Below are positions 1 to 8,464 of a DNA stretch of 41,331 nucleotides, one piece after another. Under the pieces are notes generated by a model. It did not search any database. It saw only the letters and a program-made list of their open reading frames with translations, and was not told the DNA's origin. The stretch's first letter is position 1, and every line of letters begins with the position of its first letter. The stretch lies in NCBI GenBank assembly GCA_041309605.1, contig JBFYZH010000089.1, forward strand, positions 1-41,331, in the 5' to 3' direction. This DNA comes from JALOPX01 sp041309605. Its GTDB lineage: Bacteria > Krumholzibacteriota > Krumholzibacteriia > Krumholzibacteriales > Krumholzibacteriaceae. Made by a program: the position numbers and the translations under genes.

Positions 1-27
1 AGGCGCGCCATGAATTGTTCGGAAAAA

Positions 28-1338
28 TCAGAGTTGTACGTGCTCCACGAGTGAATTGTATATTTCCGTCGTCGCATCGGCCTCCACGATTATGGGGAAC
101 TCGCCCTTCCTGTAGAGATCGAGCAGCAGATCGGTGGTCTTTTCGTGAAACTGGATACCCTTGTAGGTCTCCAGTTCCTCCAGAACACGCTCTATAGGCA
201 GAGCCTTCCTGTAAGGACGGTCCGATGTCATGGCGTCGAAAGCGTCCACGACTTGCATGATATGTGCCGCCAGAGGAATCTGGTCGCCCTTGAGCCCGCG
301 CGGATACCCGGTGCCGTCCGGCCTCTCGTGATGGCTTCTGATGACATCCCCGGCCTGTTTGAGGAATTTAAGCTGTTCGACGATATCGGCCCCGATATCG
401 GGATGGGATCTCAGAGCCTTCCATTCCTCCTCCGTCAGGGGCCCCACTTTCAGCAGTATATCGTTCTGAACGGAGATCTTTCCTATATCATGAAGAAGGG
501 CGGCGTATTCGAGCATTTCCATGTCCTTGGAGGTCATGCCCATCTCCCTCGCTATACGCAGGGCGTACCGCGACACTCTGAAGGAATGTCCGTGTGTAAA
601 GGGGTCCGAGGCATCGATGGCCGAAGTCAGGGCGGCGACGGTGTTGATATGTGTCTCTCGCATGTCCAGGTACAACTGGAACGAGTACCTCGCGAGAAAC
701 AGGGGGATGATAAACAACGCTATGGTCCAGACACCCGCATTGCGGTAAAGGAGGGCGATTACGGCCGCCACGGGGAAAAAGGCCAGGATGTGGAAGAAAT
801 TCCACATATAGTTCTGTCGCCAGACCAGCATCGGGTTTCTTCTGTCGCTGAACGCGATGATCAGGCTGACCGACCAGGTGTTGAAAAGGTAATAGAATAC
901 ACCGGCGGAAAAGAGCGGTACGAGGAAAAGGGGCGACCCGATATCCCCGAGACTTCCGAAAGAGCGGTAGACCAGCCCGGAAAACCCGACGGTCATGACG
1001 AGAAGCGGCACGTTGAAAAGTACCTTGATCAGGGGACGACGCTGAAACAATCCCTCGGTGATCAGCGTTGCCGCAGCTTCGATGACCGCCATCACGGCCG
1101 GCCCGAAAAGAACTATCCCGGCAAGATCTATCGGCGAGGATGCGTATATCGACGCTCCTCCCTTTGGCAGGGAGATCTGCACCGAATCGGCTATTATTAT
1201 CAGCAGAAGGAAGAGCAGTATCTCGCGCCACCGATCAACCGGCAGGTCCCTTATAAACCACGCGAGCAGTCCAAAACCGGCCAAGATGAAAACGGTGTAG
1301 AACAGCTTGAATCCAAAACCCGATCTCTGCTTCACCAT
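28..1338 (-). CDS. Membrane-anchored HD-GYP cyclic-di-GMP phosphodiesterase
   Basis: 436 aa. Residues 10-225 are hydrophobic with about six or seven membrane segments, forming an integral membrane sensor-like region. The C-terminal part is an HD-GYP domain: HD at H283-D284 within LLHDIGKISV, then HHERPDGTGYP at 336-346 carrying the GYP signature, then VVDAFDAM around D365. HD-GYP proteins hydrolyse c-di-GMP, so the likely role is lowering c-di-GMP in response to a membrane signal; the signal is unknown. The ATG at 1338 has no obvious Shine-Dalgarno sequence. It is the last gene of the minus-strand run but has its own sigma-54-like promoter at 1421-1437, so it is probably transcribed separately. 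Domain call is sure; enzymatic activity is inferred from intact motifs. Confidence 0.93.
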   Translation of the reverse strand: MVKQRSGFGFKLFYTVFILAGFGLLAWFIRDLPVDRWREILLFLLLIIIADSVQISLPKGGASIYASSPIDLAGIVLFGPAVMAVIEAAATLITEGLFQRRPLIKVLFNVPLLVMTVGFSGLVYRSFGSLGDIGSPLFLVPLFSAGVFYYLFNTWSVSLIIAFSDRRNPMLVWRQNYMWNFFHILAFFPVAAVIALLYRNAGVWTIALFIIPLFLARYSFQLYLDMRETHINTVAALTSAIDASDPFTHGHSFRVSRYALRIAREMGMTSKDMEMLEYAALLHDIGKISVQNDILLKVGPLTEEEWKALRSHPDIGADIVEQLKFLKQAGDVIRSHHERPDGTGYPRGLKGDQIPLAAHIMQVVDAFDAMTSDRPYRKALPIERVLEELETYKGIQFHEKTTDLLLDLYRKGEFPIIVEADATTEIYNSLVEHVQL

Positions 1339-1417
1339 ATTATTTTTATACCTGTAATCCGGTCATCCCGGACGCGAGGCCATCGCTGCAAACAGGACGT
1401 ACAATACATTCCACAAT

Positions 1418-1448
1418 CGTTGCAGTATCCATGCCAACCCGTTGCAGT
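1418..1448. repeat. Direct repeat CGTTGCAGT, two copies 22 bases apart
   Basis: Perfect 9-base copies lie at 1418-1426 and 1440-1448 (plus-strand sense). One overlaps the -12 element of the sigma-54-like promoter and the other lies just upstream of the -24 element. The 22-base period is about two helical turns, which would suit a dimeric regulator; that role is inference. Confidence 0.45.
1421..1437 (-). promoter_or_regulatory. Sigma-54 (-24/-12) promoter candidate for the HD-GYP gene
   Basis: On the minus strand the sequence reads TTGGCATGGATACTGCA. The GG (1435-1434) and GC (1423-1422) are separated by exactly 10 bases as sigma-54 requires, and TTGGCA and TGCA match the consensus. Predicted start of transcription is near 1410, about 70 bases before the ATG. 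A 9-base direct repeat (1418-1426 and 1440-1448) straddles the site. Confidence 0.6.
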
Positions 1449-1532
1449 TTAATCTGTAACCGCACTCCCGGACGATCCTCTTTTCTTTTTCGTTGTGGGG
1501 GTTGACCTCGCGAAGGGAAAGTGAGGCTGCTG

Positions 1533-2348
1533 CTAACTTATCCTGTAATGTACTTCCCTGCGCGATTTCCATCTACCGAACGGACGGTTGACGGCGTCGA
1601 GAACCGCCAGAACTGTGGACTCGTTCGGATCGCGCCCCACGAAGGCGCTTCCCGAGAAGCATCTGACCGTACGTCCTTCGAGTATATCGACGGCCGCAAC
1701 CAGCGCTTCACGTCCTGCCAGATCGACTTCCTCTATACCAGATAAACACAGTTGGAAATCCTCGTCAAGAAGTTCCGTCAATGCATGTATCGTAGCCCCG
1801 GCTATGGTTTCGTAAACCGGTCCTGATTTTCTGAAAGCCGAGAGACACCCCACCGCCCCTATGCCGTTTCTCTCCAACCGGACTTCGACGTCTATCCGGT
1901 TTCCGTTAAAGGTAAGGCTAAGTCCCTGAAAACGAGCCCTGGAGTCATCCTCCAGGAATTCCAGTTGCGCCGGTTTTTCCGCGGAAGATGATCTTTCCAT
2001 TTGTGCAATTCCTCTTTCCGTCGATTCCGACAACCTCTCCTCGACGATGGCATCGAGGCGATCATCGGCCGGTCCGGAGGGTTTCTCTTCCATTCGCTCC
2101 GGAACAGCCTCTAGAAGCACGACACCTATCTTTCTGTAATCGACCGCCAGCCCCAGCTGGGCCTTGAGGCATGTTTCCACGTCCCGTGCGATCATCTTCG
2201 GTTGCCTGTCCGTTGCGGCCACCACATGTATCTCCGTGATCCTACCCGAAGCATCGGTGGTTATCCTGCAGGACTGGATATCCCGGATCTTGAGAATCAA
2301 TTCTTCAGCCGCATCTATTAAATCCCGCTTGGGGAATTCTTCCAGCAA
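1533..2348 (-). CDS. Conserved hypothetical protein
   Basis: 271 aa starting at TTG 2348, preceded by AAAGGAGAG. I do not recognise a named family. Residues about 18-65 (RITEIHVVAATDRQPKMIARDV and the following DYRKIGVVLLE) form an alpha/beta segment that I have seen in conserved bacterial hypothetical proteins of similar layout: a short regulatory-looking N-terminal domain, an acidic linker (about 80-120, rich in Glu and Ser) and a C-terminal domain (about 125-265) with alternating beta strands. No signal peptide or membrane segment. It has its own sigma-70-like promoter (2392-2420). Function unknown. Confidence 0.75.
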   Translation of the reverse strand: MLEEFPKRDLIDAAEELILKIRDIQSCRITTDASGRITEIHVVAATDRQPKMIARDVETCLKAQLGLAVDYRKIGVVLLEAVPERMEEKPSGPADDRLDAIVEERLSESTERGIAQMERSSSAEKPAQLEFLEDDSRARFQGLSLTFNGNRIDVEVRLERNGIGAVGCLSAFRKSGPVYETIAGATIHALTELLDEDFQLCLSGIEEVDLAGREALVAAVDILEGRTVRCFSGSAFVGRDPNESTVLAVLDAVNRPFGRWKSRREVHYRIS

Positions 2349-2391
2349 TTAACAACTCTCCTTTTCACCGCGCTCCGGCGGCATTTAATCC

Positions 2392-2420
2392 ATTGTAACA
2401 CAAATTGTTATAAAATTCAA
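2392..2420 (-). promoter_or_regulatory. Sigma-70-like promoter for the conserved hypothetical gene
   Basis: Minus strand: -35 TTGAAT (2420-2415), 17-base spacer, -10 TACAAT (2397-2392). Transcription would begin near 2385, about 37 bases before the TTG start. Two A6 tracts at 2435-2440 and 2444-2449, about one helical turn apart, lie upstream of the -35 where an UP element would sit. Confidence 0.6.
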
Positions 2421-2473
2421 TACGAAGGGGCTCGAAAAAACCGAAAAAAGTGCCTTAACTCCTGAAATCGGGG

Positions 2474-3388
2474 CTACGACTCCCTGGAGACCAGGATCAT
2501 GTCGAGCAGTTCGTTGAAACGCCGCTTTATATCGTCGAACTCAAGTTTTTCCAGCCTGTCGACAGAGAAATCCTCGCAAGTGAAACTTGCCGACACGGTT
2601 CCATATACCATCGCCCTTTTAAGAGTCGATTCGCCGATATTGCCCGCCGCCGCGAGGCATCCCATGAATCCGCCCGCAAAACTGTCTCCCGCCCCGGTCG
2701 GATCGACTACCTCCTCGAGCGGATAGGCCGGAGTGACGAAACGGAAAGATTCCGTCATAAGCATGGCGCCGTGTTCGCCTTTTTTAATGACAACTGCGCC
2801 GGGGCCCATGGCCAGTATCGATCGCGCCGCCTTGATTGCATTCGATTCTCCGGTGAGCTGCCGGGCTTCACCGTCGTTGACGAAAAGTATATCGATCCTC
2901 GAAAGAAGCGCGGCGAGACTGTCCGGCTTGTTTTCTATCCAGAAATTCATCGTATCGCATCCGGCGCAGGCATTGTGCCCGACCTGGTCGAGAACGGAAA
3001 GTTGAAGATCGGGGTCGATATTTCCAAGAAACAGATATCCGGTCGTCCGATAACTTTCGGGAAGTACCGGGCTGAATCTCTCGAACACGTTCAATTCGGT
3101 CACCAGGGTTTCACGCTCGTTCGGATCGATCCCGTACCTTCCCCGCCAGAAAAACGTCTTCCCCCCCGGGACCGTTTCAAGACCTCCGAGGTCTATGTTC
3201 CGCGATTTCAGCAGGTCCCTGTGCCGCCCGGAGAAATCGTCCCCCACCACCCCGACGAGTTTCACGGGGCAGAAGAAGGATGCGATAATCGACGAATAGG
3301 TGGCCGAACCGCCGGGGGCCCTTTCAACCTTCCCCCGTGGCGTTTCGATGGTATCGACCGCTACCGATCCTACTATCACGATGCTCAT
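2474..3388 (-). CDS. PfkB-family carbohydrate/nucleoside kinase
   Basis: 304 aa from ATG 3388, chosen over an upstream in-frame start at 3433 because GGGAGGGAGG sits 5-8 bases before it and the protein then begins MSIVIVGSVAVD, the usual first beta strand of the family. GGSATYSS near residues 26-33 is the substrate-side glycine motif, and DPTGAGDSFAGGF near residue 240 is the PfkB signature 2 with the catalytic Asp and anion hole. Cytosolic ATP-dependent kinase of a sugar or nucleoside; the substrate cannot be read from sequence. It lies directly downstream of argS with a 70-base gap, probably co-transcribed. Confidence 0.9.
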   Translation of the reverse strand: MSIVIVGSVAVDTIETPRGKVERAPGGSATYSSIIASFFCPVKLVGVVGDDFSGRHRDLLKSRNIDLGGLETVPGGKTFFWRGRYGIDPNERETLVTELNVFERFSPVLPESYRTTGYLFLGNIDPDLQLSVLDQVGHNACAGCDTMNFWIENKPDSLAALLSRIDILFVNDGEARQLTGESNAIKAARSILAMGPGAVVIKKGEHGAMLMTESFRFVTPAYPLEEVVDPTGAGDSFAGGFMGCLAAAGNIGESTLKRAMVYGTVSASFTCEDFSVDRLEKLEFDDIKRRFNELLDMILVSRES

Positions 3389-3458
3389 TGCGATCCTCCC
3401 TCCCGTGGCGTACTGACGAAGGCCGTTCACCACGGCAATCCGGTCCTCTCATCCGGAA

Positions 3459-5144
3459 TCACATGTGATCCGGCGCCGACACGCCCAGGAGCCTGAGCGA
3501 CTCCGAAAGCACCGTCCTCGTAGCCTCGGCCAGAAGAAGCCTGGCCTCGCTGAGACGTTCGTCGCTGGATACGATCCTGCATATATGATAGAAACGATGG
3601 AATGAGGCGGCAAGCTGCTGAGCGTAACCCGTGAGCCTGTGGGGTTCGCTCGATTCGGCCGCGCCTTCGATCAGGTGCGGAAAGATCACAAGGTTCCTGA
3701 TGAGCTCGAGCTCTTCCGGTTCGCAGAGCCGCGAGGTGCAGGACAGGTCTTCGGGAAGCCTGACGCCGGCTTCGCCCGCAAATGCGATCACGCTGCAGAT
3801 CCTCGCGTGGGCGTACTGAACGTAGTAGACCGGGTTCTCATCGGACGATTTCCGGGCCAATGTCAGGTTGAAATCGAGATGAGCGTTGATCTTCCTCATA
3901 AGAAAAAAGAATTTCGACGCGTCGGTTCCCACATCCTCCACGAGACTCCCGAGCGTTTCGAATTCCCCGCCCCGTTTCGACATCTTCACCTGCCTGCCGT
4001 CCTCGATGAGCCTAACCCATTGCACCGTCATGATGTCGAGCCAGTCGTCCGAAGCGCCGAATACGGCCGCGGCCGCCTTCAACCTGCCTATGTGCCCGTG
4101 ATGATCGGGGCCGAATATATCGATCACGCGCGAATAACCGCGCCTGAACTTGTTCAGATGGTAAGCTGCGTCGGCGAGGAAATAGGTCGGTGTACCGTCG
4201 CTGCGGACGAGAACCCGGTCCTTCTCGTCGCCGAAATCCGTCGATCTGAACCACAACGCCCCGTCATCCTCGTAAACCGCGTTTTTCGACCTGAAAAGTT
4301 CGATCGTCTTCGCTATCTCCCCGCCATCGGCGTGAAGGCTCGATTCCCTGAAGAAGCCGTCGAAAACCACCCCGAAGTCCTCGAGATCCTTCCTGATCCA
4401 TCCGATGATATGCGAAAGCGCGCAGTCTCCGAAGATGGCCGGAGCTTCCTGCGGACCCTTCGCCAGCCAGAGTCTTCCATCCTGCTCGGGAATCAGCCCC
4501 GCAATATCCACCAGGTAATCGCCCGGGTACCCGTCTTCGGGAAAGGGAGCATCCTCGCCGATGCGCTGCATGAAACGGGTCATCAGCGATACGCCGAGTT
4601 TTCCGACCTGGCTTCCCGCGTCGTTAAGGTAGTATTCCGATTCCACTTCATGCCCCGTTTTCCTGAGGATGTTGACCAGCGCCGATCCGACGGCTGCGGC
4701 CCGGGCCGCGACGATTACGAGGGGTCCCGTGGGATTGGCGGACACATACTCTACCTGGACCTTTTTTCCCCTGCCGATCTCGGATTTTCCATAATCCCGG
4801 CCGCAACTGTTGATGATCCCCACCTGTTTCGTGAGCCAGCCCTTAGAGAAGGCAAAGTTAAGAAAACCGGGGCCGGCCACCTCTATCCTGTCGATGAATT
4901 CCGCATCGAAGTGTATGGAGTCTTTCAGCCGTCCGGCGAGTTCCCTTGGATTACCGCCCAGCCGTTTGGCCGTCACCAGCGCGATATTACTGCTGAGGTC
5001 ACCGTTACCGGGATCGTTTGGACGTTCGATCTGTATATCCCGGGCGGCGGCGCCGATCCCGATGGCCTCGAGCGCATCCTCGACGGCTTTTGTGACCTTC
5101 GTGCGCGCGGAAGGCTCCTGCGCATGGTTTTTCTCAGGCGCCAT
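3459..5144 (-). CDS. argS: Arginyl-tRNA synthetase (HIGH motif degenerate)
   Basis: 561 aa. The start at ATG 5144 is preferred to 5186 because AGAGGAA precedes it and the longer version would overlap rsfS by more. It attaches Arg to tRNA-Arg. The N-terminal Add-1 domain is followed by VEYVSANPTGPL; a KMSKRGGEF motif lies at about 387-395; a C-terminal DALR anticodon-binding domain closes the protein (TRTVLSESLRLLGV). The oddity is at residues 143-146: where the family has HVGH, this protein has VIVA, followed by the usual ARxAAVG. Both HIGH histidines are missing. The DNA at 4707-4718 reads clearly, with no frameshift. Overlaps rsfS by 11 bases, so translational coupling is likely. Confidence 0.95.
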   Translation of the reverse strand: MAPEKNHAQEPSARTKVTKAVEDALEAIGIGAAARDIQIERPNDPGNGDLSSNIALVTAKRLGGNPRELAGRLKDSIHFDAEFIDRIEVAGPGFLNFAFSKGWLTKQVGIINSCGRDYGKSEIGRGKKVQVEYVSANPTGPLVIVAARAAAVGSALVNILRKTGHEVESEYYLNDAGSQVGKLGVSLMTRFMQRIGEDAPFPEDGYPGDYLVDIAGLIPEQDGRLWLAKGPQEAPAIFGDCALSHIIGWIRKDLEDFGVVFDGFFRESSLHADGGEIAKTIELFRSKNAVYEDDGALWFRSTDFGDEKDRVLVRSDGTPTYFLADAAYHLNKFRRGYSRVIDIFGPDHHGHIGRLKAAAAVFGASDDWLDIMTVQWVRLIEDGRQVKMSKRGGEFETLGSLVEDVGTDASKFFFLMRKINAHLDFNLTLARKSSDENPVYYVQYAHARICSVIAFAGEAGVRLPEDLSCTSRLCEPEELELIRNLVIFPHLIEGAAESSEPHRLTGYAQQLAASFHRFYHICRIVSSDERLSEARLLLAEATRTVLSESLRLLGVSAPDHM

Positions 5145-5490
5145 CGGGAAATTCCTCTCGCGGCGCGTCCCCCCAGAGTTTTTCAAGACCGTAATATTCC
5201 CTTACTTCCGGCCTGAATATATGAAGAACGACGGTAAAACAATCTATCAGTATCCAGTGGCTGGATTCGTACCCTTCCACGTGAACAACGACATCCTTGC
5301 CCCTGAAGGTGTCCACGATATGATCGGCGATGACACGGGCGTGCACGTCGCTCGCCGCGCTGCATATGATGAAATAATCCGTCATGCCCGATATCTTCTT
5401 CAGGTTCAGCAGCACGATGTCGTCGGCCTTCTTGGTCCAGGCCGCATTGATGATCTTTTTAGCCAGTGTCTTCGGAGCAGTTGTCGCCAC
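5134..5490 (-). CDS. rsfS: Ribosome silencing factor RsfS (YbeB/Iojap)
   Basis: 118 aa, normal family length. RsfS binds ribosomal protein uL14 on the 50S subunit and blocks subunit joining in starvation. The Iojap core is visible: DDIVLLNLKKISGMTDYFII (about 23-42), then EGYESSHWILIDCFTVVLHIF and REYYGLEKLWGDA at the C terminus. Its ATG directly abuts the stop of the AmrS-type gene (5491), and its 3' end overlaps argS, so all three are one transcription unit. Confidence 0.95.
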   Translation of the reverse strand: MATTAPKTLAKKIINAAWTKKADDIVLLNLKKISGMTDYFIICSAASDVHARVIADHIVDTFRGKDVVVHVEGYESSHWILIDCFTVVLHIFRPEVREYYGLEKLWGDAPREEFPDGA

Positions 5491-6474
5491 TTAATCCCAT
5501 ACCCCCTTGACCCTGGTTCCGCATCGGGGACAAACCCCTCCGGTCCCGGGCATTTCGACGGAATAACCGGTCCGGATTATCACCTTTTCGCCGCAATCCG
5601 GACAGAATGTACTCTCCGTACCTTCGATGAATATATTACCAATATATACATAATCAAGGTATCTTCTCGCGATTTCGTACGAACGCTTCAATACGCCGGC
5701 GGAAGTAGGCTCCCTTCCGCTCATCCTGAATCTCGGGAAGAACCTGGAAAGATGCAGCGGTATCTCTCTCGATATTCCGGAAAGCCACCGCGCCAGGGCC
5801 TCCATCTCTTCGGGAGAATCGTTCAGGCCGGGGATCACCAGCGTGGTCACTTCCACGTGCGAAGAGCCACTGGCGATCGCTATGAAGCGCTTTACCGGTT
5901 CTACGCTTCCGCCGCAGTAATCCCTGTAGAAGTCGTCGTTGAAACTCTTAAGATCGATGTTGAACGCATCGACGGCCGCGGCAACCCGCCTTCCCGGTTC
6001 CTCGTTGATGTAGCCGTTGGTAACGACGACGGATTTCAACCCTTCCGCGGCCAGCATGGGGGCCGCGTCCAGAAGGTACTCGATCCAGAGAAGCGGTTCG
6101 GTATAAGTAAATGCCACCCCCGCCGATCCATTCTCCCTGGCGAGCTCCGCGAGGTTTTCCGGCGGGATGAACGTTACCGGCGCTTCCTTCTGCGAAATAT
6201 TCCAATTCTGGCAGTGATCGCATTCGAGCGTGCATCCGTTCGGCCCCAGCGACAGGATCCTGCTGCCAGGCAGGAAGTGATAGAGCGGTTTCTTTTCGAT
6301 CGGGTCGACGGCCACCGTGACCGTATTGCCGTACGAAAGCGCCACGAGCATGCCGTTTTCGTTTTTTCTCAGCCTGCATTTTCCGCATTTCCCTGGAGCG
6401 ATCACGCAGAGGTTCGGGCAGAGAAGACATCCCACCCTTCCGTCGGTCTTCCTGTCGTAGTAAAGTGCTTCCAT
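5491..6474 (-). CDS. amrS: AmmeMemoRadiSam-type radical SAM enzyme (AmrS-like)
   Basis: 327 aa from ATG 6474, which has GGTGAG five to six bases upstream; a GTG three codons earlier (6483) is the alternative. The radical SAM cluster motif is C81-x3-C85-x2-C88 (CTLECDHC) followed by QNWNIS, the hallmark of the PflA-related AmrS group. Five N-terminal cysteines (16, 19, 23, 30, 33) and a C-terminal CPDC...CPRC zinc ribbon are also present. In known genomes AmrS accompanies Memo and AMMECR1 proteins; neither is in this window. The reaction is not established; it may be a glycyl-radical activase-like or substrate-modifying enzyme. Confidence 0.88.
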   Translation of the reverse strand: MEALYYDRKTDGRVGCLLCPNLCVIAPGKCGKCRLRKNENGMLVALSYGNTVTVAVDPIEKKPLYHFLPGSRILSLGPNGCTLECDHCQNWNISQKEAPVTFIPPENLAELARENGSAGVAFTYTEPLLWIEYLLDAAPMLAAEGLKSVVVTNGYINEEPGRRVAAAVDAFNIDLKSFNDDFYRDYCGGSVEPVKRFIAIASGSSHVEVTTLVIPGLNDSPEEMEALARWLSGISREIPLHLSRFFPRFRMSGREPTSAGVLKRSYEIARRYLDYVYIGNIFIEGTESTFCPDCGEKVIIRTGYSVEMPGTGGVCPRCGTRVKGVWD

Positions 6475-6549
6475 GTTACTCACCGGAAAATCCGTGTCAG
6501 CGCGTAGTCCCTTGGGATAAATCGGACGCCCCCCGGCCGGGAGTCGCCG

Positions 6550-7560
6550 TCAGGAGGAGAAAGGGTCCACCCGCCTGATCACATAATCCGCCGCGTGGAA
6601 AAGCGCGTCCTTTTCGCGTGAAGGCGCGACCGCGCGAAGCGACTCCTTCGCCATCTCTCCGAGTTCCCTGGCCTTGTTCAGAGAATATTCCACGCCACCG
6701 TAATTCTGAACGAACGACACGACCTCCCCCCATTCCTCATCCCCGGTGAATCCGGCATGGAAAAGTTCGCTGACCCTCTTTTTTTTAAGGTCCGGCGCGT
6801 TACGGAATGCGGTGATGAACGGCAACGTCACCCTGCCGTCGGTAAAATCAGAAGCGACAGGCTTACCTATCCTGTCGCCGACGGCGATATAATCGAAAAG
6901 ATCGTCGGTTATCTGGAAGGCCAGCCCGATGTTCGTGCCGAACAGCGAATATCGTTCCCGCGAGCCGTTACCGTTGCCCTCGCCCACCGTGACGGCCCCG
7001 CATTCACCCGACGCGGAAAAAAGCGAGGCGGTCTTGCTGTATATCATATTCATGTACCTGTCCTCGCTGATCTCGATGTTGCGCGCGAGCTGAAACTGCA
7101 TCATCTCTCCGGCGCTCATCACATTCGTCGTTCTCGCAAGTATCTCCATTATCTCGTGAAGGCCGGCCCGGCCGAGACACGCGAAAGCTTTTGAATAGAG
7201 AAAATCCCCCATGATCGTCGCCACGTTTCTGCCCCACTTGGAGTATATCGTCTCGCTGCCGCGCCGCATCCTGTGCCTGTCGATTATATCGTCGTGGATC
7301 AGCGTCGCGGTATGAATCAGTTCGACGGCGAGTCCGCCGGTGATCGCCGTTTCGTTGTCGCCGTTGACGCTTCTTGAAGCAAGCAGGAGTATATTCGGGC
7401 GGAGCCTTTTCCCGGGCGTCATATTGATATATCCGCCTATATCGTCTATGAGCGGTATGTCCGAGCGGAGAATATCGCGAAGTCTTTCTTCGAGGGTATC
7501 GAGATCCTCCCGGACGGGGTCCTGAAAGATCGAACAGATGTCTTTGTCGGAATAATCCAT
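6550..7560 (-). CDS. Trans-polyprenyl diphosphate synthase
   Basis: 336 aa from ATG 7560; an upstream in-frame start at 7617 would give an unusual N-terminal tail. It condenses isopentenyl diphosphate onto allylic diphosphates to make the long prenyl chain of quinones. The first aspartate-rich motif is D90-D91-I-I-D94 in LIHDDIIDRHRMRRG; the second is D219-D220-L-F-D223 in FQITDDLFDY, followed by GKPVASDFTDGRVTLP. Both motifs are intact. Chain length (octaprenyl or heptaprenyl) cannot be decided here. It lies between tatC and the AmrS gene on the same strand. Confidence 0.93.
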   Translation of the reverse strand: MDYSDKDICSIFQDPVREDLDTLEERLRDILRSDIPLIDDIGGYINMTPGKRLRPNILLLASRSVNGDNETAITGGLAVELIHTATLIHDDIIDRHRMRRGSETIYSKWGRNVATIMGDFLYSKAFACLGRAGLHEIMEILARTTNVMSAGEMMQFQLARNIEISEDRYMNMIYSKTASLFSASGECGAVTVGEGNGNGSRERYSLFGTNIGLAFQITDDLFDYIAVGDRIGKPVASDFTDGRVTLPFITAFRNAPDLKKKRVSELFHAGFTGDEEWGEVVSFVQNYGGVEYSLNKARELGEMAKESLRAVAPSREKDALFHAADYVIRRVDPFSS

Positions 7561-7692
7561 CTGATTCCCGGCGATTCCTTTCTTCTCCCGAATCAGCCAT
7601 CCTGCCCGGTTAAACATGCCGGGCGCATTCCCGACCCGGCAAGCCCTCGATGAGCCTTGATAATGGAAGGTAGCACTTCCCCGGGACCGATG

Positions 7693-8451
7693 TCAAGAAA
7701 CCACCGGATCCCGCTCAATCTTCCTGTATCTTCTTCTTCTCTCTATCAATATGGACAGGGTCGCGCTTACCAGGAAAAGCACGGTCAGCGGCAAGGCCAT
7801 GATAAGCTGTGAAATCGGGTCGGGCGGTGTCATTACGGCGGACACGATGAATATCAGCAGGATGACCCATCTCCATTGCCTCAGGAGCGCCGTCGGCGAT
7901 ACGATTCCGAGGGAAGTGAGGGATACGATGACGACGGGCAACTGGAAAACGAGTCCGAACGCCAGACAGAGCCTGGCGACGAATTCAAAATATTTCTCCA
8001 CGGAGATCAGCGGCGACAATTTATCCGTCCCGAAGGCCAGAAGAAAATCGAGCACCACGGGAATCATTACCCAGTAAGCGAAGGCCGCGCCCAGGTAAAA
8101 AAGCGCCGTGGCGGGAACGATCAGCGGAAGAATCGCCTTTTTTTCCCTGGTAAAGAGCCCGGGAGAGACAAAAGCCCAGACCCGGAAAAGCAGATAGGGA
8201 AAGGTCACGAGAAACCCGATGATGAAACTCAGCTTCAGGCGCACCATGAAAGCCTCTAATGGCGCTTGGAAATAGAGACTTTCCAAAGGGATTCCGGCAA
8301 GCAGGAACTCGAGGACATATCCCGATACGAACGACAGGATGATCGATACTCCGCTCCACGCCACAAGGAGATCGATTATTGTTGACCGGAGATCTTCGAG
8401 GTGATCGAAAAACCCCATCTCCCTGAGTTTCTCTTCCTTTTCGCCCGGCAA
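7693..8451 (-). CDS. tatC: Sec-independent protein translocase TatC
   Basis: 252 aa, six predicted membrane helices. TatC is the twin-arginine signal receptor in the inner membrane. The conserved N-terminal motif FFDHLEDLR is at residues 14-22, and the conserved FxxPxxxF-type stretch around VTFPYLLFRVW and SPGL follows. The start is TTG 8451, preceded by GGGGGAAG; an internal ATG at 8418 would cut too close to the conserved motif. TatA/TatB are not in the window. It follows the secreted-protein gene by 13 bases, implying co-transcription. Confidence 0.95.
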   Translation of the reverse strand: MPGEKEEKLREMGFFDHLEDLRSTIIDLLVAWSGVSIILSFVSGYVLEFLLAGIPLESLYFQAPLEAFMVRLKLSFIIGFLVTFPYLLFRVWAFVSPGLFTREKKAILPLIVPATALFYLGAAFAYWVMIPVVLDFLLAFGTDKLSPLISVEKYFEFVARLCLAFGLVFQLPVVIVSLTSLGIVSPTALLRQWRWVILLIFIVSAVMTPPDPISQLIMALPLTVLFLVSATLSILIERRRRYRKIERDPVVS

Positions 8452-8464
8452 TGCTTCCCCCGGT

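Noticed and set aside
145..1452. Long plus-strand open frame opposite the HD-GYP gene
   Set aside because: Shadow frame: its composition (Arg, Gly, Pro, His rich) has no recognisable domain, while the minus strand encodes clear HD-GYP motifs.
1363..1572. 69-codon minus-strand frame between the conserved hypothetical and the HD-GYP gene
   Set aside because: It overlaps the end of the upstream gene, has no ribosome binding site, and covers the sigma-54-like promoter of HD-GYP.
3639..5216. 525-codon plus-strand frame opposite argS
   Set aside because: Antisense shadow of argS; no motif and no ribosome binding site.
7618..7640. GCCGGG-11-CCCGGC hairpin between tatC and the prenyl synthase gene
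   Set aside because: No T-run follows on either strand and the loop is large; not enough to call a terminator.
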